A stretch of DNA of 64,000 nucleotides from Linum tenue (taxonomy: Eukaryota; Streptophyta; Magnoliopsida; Malpighiales; Linaceae), in contig CAMGYJ010000008.1 in the NCBI GenBank assembly GCA_946122785.1, forward strand, positions 7,899,475 through 7,963,474. The letters are read 5' to 3'. This document shows positions 58,385 through 64,000 of this stretch, piece by piece. Position 1 is the first letter of the stretch. Each line of letters starts with the position of its first letter. The notes under the pieces are model-generated. The model searched no databases. It had not been told where the DNA came from and worked only from the letters and a program-made list of their open reading frames with translations. The position numbers and the translations under genes were made by a program.

Positions 58385-59411
58385 CGTTATGTAATTAAAT
58401 AGCTAAGCAACTACGAATGGCTAATTAAAAGTAAACCATGACGATCAAAGATAATGTAAACAAGGACCACTGAAATAATAATAAAATTAAGTCAAGAATG
58501 AAATATGAAAGGTAATGCAAACATTGACCGGTGGAAGAAAACAAAAGCAAGTCAAGAATATAAAGACAAACAACCAAGAATTGATTATATATATATTAAC
58601 CTCCGCGTGGAAGTGGTATGGTTGCTCCAATATAATTTTACCTAATCTTGTTGACGATTTCAACGCATGCATATGCATTATCACCAATCCCTCCCTCCAA
58701 GTTCTCAATTCCAGGAAGCTTCAGCTAACTCTTGCTAATGCTTCAAACCAGATGGGCAATCGATCGATGACCAACCAATCCATCATGCATGCTGATTGCT
58801 GAGTAACCTCAGTCAACAGTGTACGTGCACTACAAAAAAGAAGAGATTTAGGGACCAACATAGGGAACGGGTTTTTATATCTGTCTCCGAAAATAGGTTT
58901 ATAAGTGTTATTAGGGACAAGTGGACTAAATTGTCTCCATAGGATAAGTAATGCGGTTTTATTAGATTTTTATTTAGTTTAGCTGTCCCCTAAAAGAATA
59001 AGTCTGGCGGAATATTAAATCGAATTGAATTTTCTTAAGCCGACGAATTAGCAGGGATGTTTTTGGTCCCCAAAATAGAATGCGTGAAAGGGTTGGGTTG
59101 ATATTAGTAGATTTTTTGTCTCTTAAACTTTGCTTTGATTATTAGGGGAGTTTTAAGCTTTTAATTGATTCATTTTCCTTGCCTGGTGGTTACGCGTTAG
59201 GATTAACATGGATTTTTTTCTTTTTCTTTTCAATCTTGAACTAATCCTTTTTTCCTTTTCCTATTTTTCTTCTTTTTTATATTGGAACTTGCAAATGATC
59301 AATTTCTTCCTTCTAATTTTGAAATAGTAGTTTCGTTATCATGTTTATTAGTTTCCTTGTCATATTTGGATTGTTATGAGCATTTCTATAATGCTTTACA
59401 GTAGTGGCGAT
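58385..59411. other. Intergenic DNA with a CACTA-like end
   Basis: CACTACAAAAAAG at 58828 resembles the outer end of CACTA transposons, followed by AGGGACCAAC and AGGGACAAG motifs. A second such end, CACTACAAAATA, is at 60993 in the same orientation. No matching TGTAGTG end was found, so neither is called as an element. Confidence 0.3.
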
Positions 59412-59859
59412 TAGTGATGGCATTGGGATGGGGCGAGTACCTCAATATTCATGCCCCATCCCACTCTAATATGGGTCGGGCGGGTAAAACCCGCGCGGGT
59501 ATGGGATGTGACGGGTCGACCCATTCTCACATGTTATTTCAAAAATACACACGCAAATTTTACTTTTACGATAAAACGAAGGGGAAAACATTTTATGAAT
59601 GAAAAATAGTGATAATAGAATGAGTAATTGAGTCTAACCAGTTAAAAGGATTGACTCTAATTAGTTGAAGAGAAGTCAAAATAGGAGAAATATGTATAGA
59701 TATTGTAAGAAATCAAGGTAGAATGAGCCGGGACGGGCATGGCTGGTCGGAAGTAGACACCCATGCCCCGCCCCATGCTAGTGCGGGTCGGGTAATACTC
59801 GCCCCGTCGCGGGTCAAATCTGATAATAACCGTGGGACGGGTTCAAATTGCCATCACTA
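59412..59859. mobile_element. hAT MITE, 448 bp
   Basis: Left end TAGTGATGGCATTGGGATGG, right end (reverse complement) TAGTGATGGCAATTTGAACC. The flanking octamers GTGGCGAT (59404-59411) and CTGGTGAT (59860-59867) match at six of eight positions, consistent with an aged target duplication. CGGGT and CGGGC motifs fill the subterminal zones, as in the MITE at 54274. No transposase remains. Confidence 0.7.
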
Positions 59860-59872
59860 CTGGTGATTCGAG

Positions 59873-60742
59873 ATACAAATTAAAGTTGAATAATAACCTT
59901 AAGTGTACAAGTTTAGGTTGTATTTAAGAAAACTTGTTCTTTTATATTATGTTACAACTTCAATTTGTGGCCTAACATAAAGGTACTAATTCAGTTTGTA
60001 CCATAAAAGAATTTATACAAAATAGTATAAGTACAACCTGAAGCTGTACCACAACATTAAATGTACAAGTTCAATTTGTATCGTAAAGACAAAAAACTAA
60101 AGCACCAATATTTTAAGACATTGTAAAATTCCTCATTTATAAATATGTTAGTTTGATTTTGCTAAACATCATATTCAACTATACAAAAACAATTTTGATA
60201 TCAGGAAGGAGATGCTCAACAAAAAAGAAGAGCTATCGTAAGACAATCAAGATTCATTGTGCTCTTCCAAATGACATTCGTTATGATATACTTAAAAAAA
60301 ATTAGACTTTCATTACTAGTTCATACCATGTGGTACTTCTTGGTATGTAAATACGATTGTACTATATGGTATAAAAGTTTACCATAAAGCATCAAATCCT
60401 CAATAAATTGTGAAATCTTAAAATAAAATAAAACCCTCAGTTTTAAATCCACGTAGCAAACGAGCCATGTTGCTTAAATGCCAACAAGAATGGACCTAGG
60501 AGATAACTAACTTTAACATACACTGAACCATATCAATTGAGAGGAATTTTACAATGCTTTAAAGTATTGATGCTTTAATTTTTGCTTTTATGATACAACT
60601 TGAGGTTGTAGTTATGGTACAGCCACAGGTTTTACCTATACTTTTTGCATAAATTCATTTATGGTACAAACTAAAGTTGTACCTTTATGTTATAATACAA
60701 CTTCAGTTTGTACTAACATTATATTACAATTTTAACTTATAC
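59873..60742. repeat. Long inverted repeat, arms about 200-260 bp
   Basis: The left arm (59873-60134) and the right arm (60541-60742) are imperfect reverse complements, for example CATTGTAAAATTCCTC at the left against GAGGAATTTTACAATG at the right, with the TACAACTT/AAGTTGTA motif recurring in both arms. About 45 bp are extra in the left arm. The spacer is 406 bp. It could be a foldback element or a hairpin-RNA locus. No ORF is present. Confidence 0.75.
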
Positions 60743-62460
60743 TTTGACGGGAGTATCAATGCTTTAAAACATAATAAAAGTGTGCATCAACTGATTTATG
60801 AATGCACATGCAGTACAGTGGATGTTTACATTGACACCTGTACAGCATTACAGTAATTGTTCTTATACTAATTATTTTTGAATCCATACCCCAACTCCAT
60901 TGAATGAATCGAAAGCAACAGATGGAGCTTGACCACATTAGGATCAAAATCCCCAAAACTTATAATTAGCCCACTGCAAAAATCTATCTACACACTACAA
61001 AATATTGTGGCTATCCCAGCGGTTCCCTAGAAGGGGTTTATTAAACTCTTGCTATAATTTCCTGAACTTGTCATATCAGCGGGTACTTTCAACGGTTGCA
61101 TAACCGCTGCTACGATTAAAGACAAATACGATCAAAACATCTACCACTCCCATCTTCAAATAGAATAACAAAAATCAAAGGAAGGGGAAAATCGAAAAAT
61201 GTTGGAGCTGCGATTGTGTTATTCGTCGGCTCTAAGCTTCGAATTGCGGAGACGCGGACCAGGCCTGGGTCAACAATTTCACCGGCTTAATTAGATGGTT
61301 GAAGATCCCCTGCACTGGAGGATAGAAGGCGGAGAGGATGGAGATTGACTATGGGGACGACATCTTGCACGATCCAATAGGCAAGTAGTAGATCTAGGGT
61401 TTGGAGAGCTCCGTTCGATTCTCCCTCCTTCGTCAGGGGAGAACTACATATTGTCCCCATGTCCCGACGAGACCTCGGCTGCGGCCGTGACAGCTTCCGG
61501 AAGCATTACGAGTGCAATTCTGGCTCTAGAAGATACCGCTCCGTCTTCAACCGAGAGCCGAGGTACCAACCAGTCATATTAGAGATGTTTAAGATTAAGT
61601 TGTTACTTGTTTCAATAAACTGTTTATATGAATTGGAGTTTGGGGTTAAATGGATTATCTGCAGTGTTCAGGGTTAGACGGTTCTACTAGAGTTTCTCAT
61701 TGGATTTCTGCAAAACTGTTTAGATTGGTAAGTACTTAATCTTGTAGGCGGTTTGATTGGGAATTACATAGTTTGCTGCTATCATTGAACTGGGACTTGT
61801 TTCTACCTGTTGTGAGTATATAATCTTTACTCAAGTATTGTTACATGAATGCAATAGGGATCTTGTAGAGTTGCCGTTTATTATGAACCTTGATATTCCA
61901 CCTTATACCGTGGTTCTTCAATTGCTCATTGAAGCTCTAGGTGATAATAGGGTTGTTACTTATGGTTAGATTTTCCCCCTGCCTCATGATATTGCAGCTT
62001 ATGGTTGGGTTTTCCCCCTGCCTTACTAGAAAGATTTTATTGCTTGCCTGCTTTGGGTATTTCACATACGGATGACAACATTTCTATTTAAACTCTCCTT
62101 TGTTTGAGTTCAAATTATTATATATAAGACCTCAGCTCCTTTACACAATGCTTTCCAATTCTCTGTATGTCAGATGCAAATTTAATAGAACCGGGTTCTG
62201 GCAATTATTGTTGGTTGATGTGTTTGATGTACTAGTTTAGTGTTGGTGTTAGTCTATAAATCATAGTGGCTGAAGTAATTTGGCTTTCATGCTTAGTGCT
62301 AAGTAAGGTAGCACAATTATGTCACAATCATGTCCTTGTGAAGTTGTGATCCCCTTTTTAAACTTACCAAACAGAGTAAATTGCAGGCAATTGTAGAGTA
62401 ATTCCAGGGATAAGATAGTTACTAGAAAAACAGAGCTAACTAAAGGTAAATGTGGAGTGC
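60743..62460. other. Intergenic or decayed DNA before the NAC relic
   Basis: The segment 61190-61680 has moderate GC content and short ORFs (61459-61677, Arg- and Ser-rich) without recognisable similarity. A 5' part of a decayed gene is possible. Nothing else was identified. Confidence 0.35.
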
Positions 62461-62469
62461 AGGATCAAC

Positions 62470-63050
62470 AACAGGCGACGATGAGGAGATGGTTGGATAC
62501 AGGTTCCACCCATCTGAAGAATAACTGGTGAATTACTATTTGAAGCAGAAGATGTTGGGCCGTGATGATGAAGTTCGCTGCATGGCCGAAGTTAATGTCA
62601 ACAAGTTCGAACCTTGGGAGCTACCAAGTAATTCTTGAGTATATGATCAAACACCAGTTACCAAATTGAGATGGTATTTATACATGAAGCAGATGTAGCT
62701 AAATGAACAATTGAGTAATGATGAGATGTAATATATACTGTTGTTTGATGTGGGCATGAGAACCATCTACAGAGGTCGATACAGAGGAGGCAGTTTGGTA
62801 TTTCTTGGCTGCTCCAGATTACCAGTATGGGAACAGAAAGTGAGCTAAAAGGACAACCAAGGCCGACTACTGAAAACCAGCCAACAAGGAAAGGTTGGTT
62901 CGGGCTGAAAGCACCGGGGAGGTAAGATTTCCTTACTAAGTCCAAACTACGAAAAACTCCAAGGTGCATATGATGGAAGCCACGATTGTTGAGTTCAACT
63001 CCAAGAAAGTAATTTGCCTGTATTAGCCATTATGTCAGCAGGTAATGCTT
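62470..63050 (+). pseudogene. NAC-domain transcription factor, decayed
   Basis: Two NAC-domain blocks are visible on the plus strand. The first (about 62487-62635) reads VGYRFHPSEE, stop, LVNYYLKQKMLGRDDEVRCM and NKFEPWELPSN, the A and B subdomains. The second (about 62790-63000) reads VWYFLAAPDYQYGNRK, stop, KRTTKADY, stop, KPANKERLVRA, matching the C and D subdomains (usual form RATEAGYWKATGKDR) with the DNA-contact WKATGK destroyed. The blocks are split by a 150-bp segment that may be the family's first intron. At least three stops in conserved positions show it is dead. No downstream transactivation region was recognised. Confidence 0.8.
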
Positions 63051-64000
63051 GTTAGGTGAATCTGTTGGCTTTTTATTGTGTGGTTTCATGGTTAAAGTTT
63101 CCTTTCTATGTGTTATTTAATTATTGATTGTGGTGGCTTGTGGACTGAGGTCAGGTTGGTGTATTTTCGTGCAGGACATCCCTACACACTTAACCGGTCC
63201 GGTAGGCCTGTAATCTTGACCCGTGATCCTTATGCAAATGCACTTGAATTCACTCAAGTCGATTGACTTCTGCAGCTTAAGCTCACAATGGCATTGAAAT
63301 TTTTATAGACGTAAAAATTGTTAATTTCAAAAATTATCACTGATCACCTTTTTAATATTACTTTACAGGAAGCTCAAAGGAGTAAAATGGGAATTTAAAG
63401 CATTTTAGAGGACCAACTATGGTGATCTGAATCCATACTTCTGGTATTAATTAACGCATTTTACTTGGTTTGATATTTACTTTGTATGAACTTTCAAACA
63501 GTTCACTTCCGTTTGAACCATCTACAATACATGCTAATAATCTAGAATCCGCTTTACATGCCCTTTATTGTGTTCAGTTATGGCTCCATTTGAACCATCT
63601 AAATTAATGCCCTTATTAGAAGTGGCTCCCTTTATAAGTGAAGTGTGATTTGTTATTGCTTGTTGCGCGCTTATTTCTTCTTTCTCTTGGTCTGGTTGTT
63701 GATCTAGATGAGCCGGGAGTTCAGTTAACATTTTTATTAAGGCCAAAAATTATTGAGCTTCAGATTTGGGATACAACAAGCCAATAACAATTCAAAAGGA
63801 TTGTACACTTAACCCCTGTGTATGTGTCCTATTGCATGATATAGTAGGATTGATAAACAAGATAAATAGCTGTGGCATCCTTCTTCCTACTTAAGGTTCT
63901 CATTCTTCCTCCTTTTCATTTGGAATCCTTTTCTGTATTTGCTGAACTGATTATGTCCTTTTTCAGCTGGTCTTGAGCTGCTGCTACTTGGGTTTCTCTG
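63051..64000. other. Intergenic DNA to the window end
   Basis: No further NAC exon or other gene was recognised with confidence. Confidence 0.4.

Noticed and set aside
61459..61677. Arg/Ser-rich small protein
   Set aside because: No homolog was recognised, no splice context is convincing, and the length is within chance for this GC content.

Overview
The window is nuclear DNA of a flowering plant, most likely a eudicot. The evidence is GT-AG introns, plant-only gene families (P-class PPR, CYP94, HAK/KUP, plant CNGC, SPARK-type receptor kinase, UGT90A, NAC, ACR), AT-rich intergenic DNA and dense hAT, Helitron and Mutator-like DNA transposons. I could not fix the species. No LTR retrotransposon, rRNA, certain tRNA gene or CRISPR array was seen.

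Layout. 1-2.2 kb: decayed DNA. 2.27-6.26 kb: a nearly complete 4.0-kb hAT transposon with an 8-bp target duplication, landed just upstream of an intronless mitochondrial-type PPR gene (6.5-8.0 kb). 8.1-8.5 kb: a broken ACT-domain (ACR) gene tail. 9.0-10.6 kb (minus): a CYP94 P450. 11.2-15.4 kb (minus): an eight-exon HAK/KUP potassium transporter. 16.7-21.3 kb: a Helitron nest with a second Helitron and a hAT MITE inside. 23.6-26.4 kb: a hAT element carrying a piece of an F-box gene. 28.2-29.2 kb: a multi-pass membrane protein. 29.4-31.5 kb (minus): a nine-exon spermidine synthase. 32-36.7 kb: decayed DNA with an HSP70 fragment. 36.9-39.6 kb: a six-exon cyclic nucleotide-gated channel, convergent with a seven-exon SPARK receptor kinase (40.1-42.7 kb, minus). 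43.5-58.3 kb: two UGT90A-like glycosyltransferase genes (minus) separated by about 12 kb that holds three copies of a small secreted Gnk2-like gene (one intact, two broken) and nested hAT, Helitron and Mutator-like insertions. 59.4-64 kb: a hAT MITE, a long inverted repeat and a dead NAC gene.

The intact genes do not form one pathway. The 43-58 kb block reads as a rapidly changing accessory cluster of secreted Cys-rich proteins and glycosyltransferases; the rest are ordinary single genes. Exon joins were made by hand from ORF continuity, splice dinucleotides and phase. All joins close in frame except in the genes listed as pseudogenes.

The strongest unusual signals are: transposon boundaries proven by target duplications or by empty sites inside the window; an eight-hairpin array before the promoter of a Mutator-like gene; a Pack-hAT gene capture; a Gnk2-like family with a rearranged cysteine pattern; and a long inverted repeat able to make a hairpin RNA.
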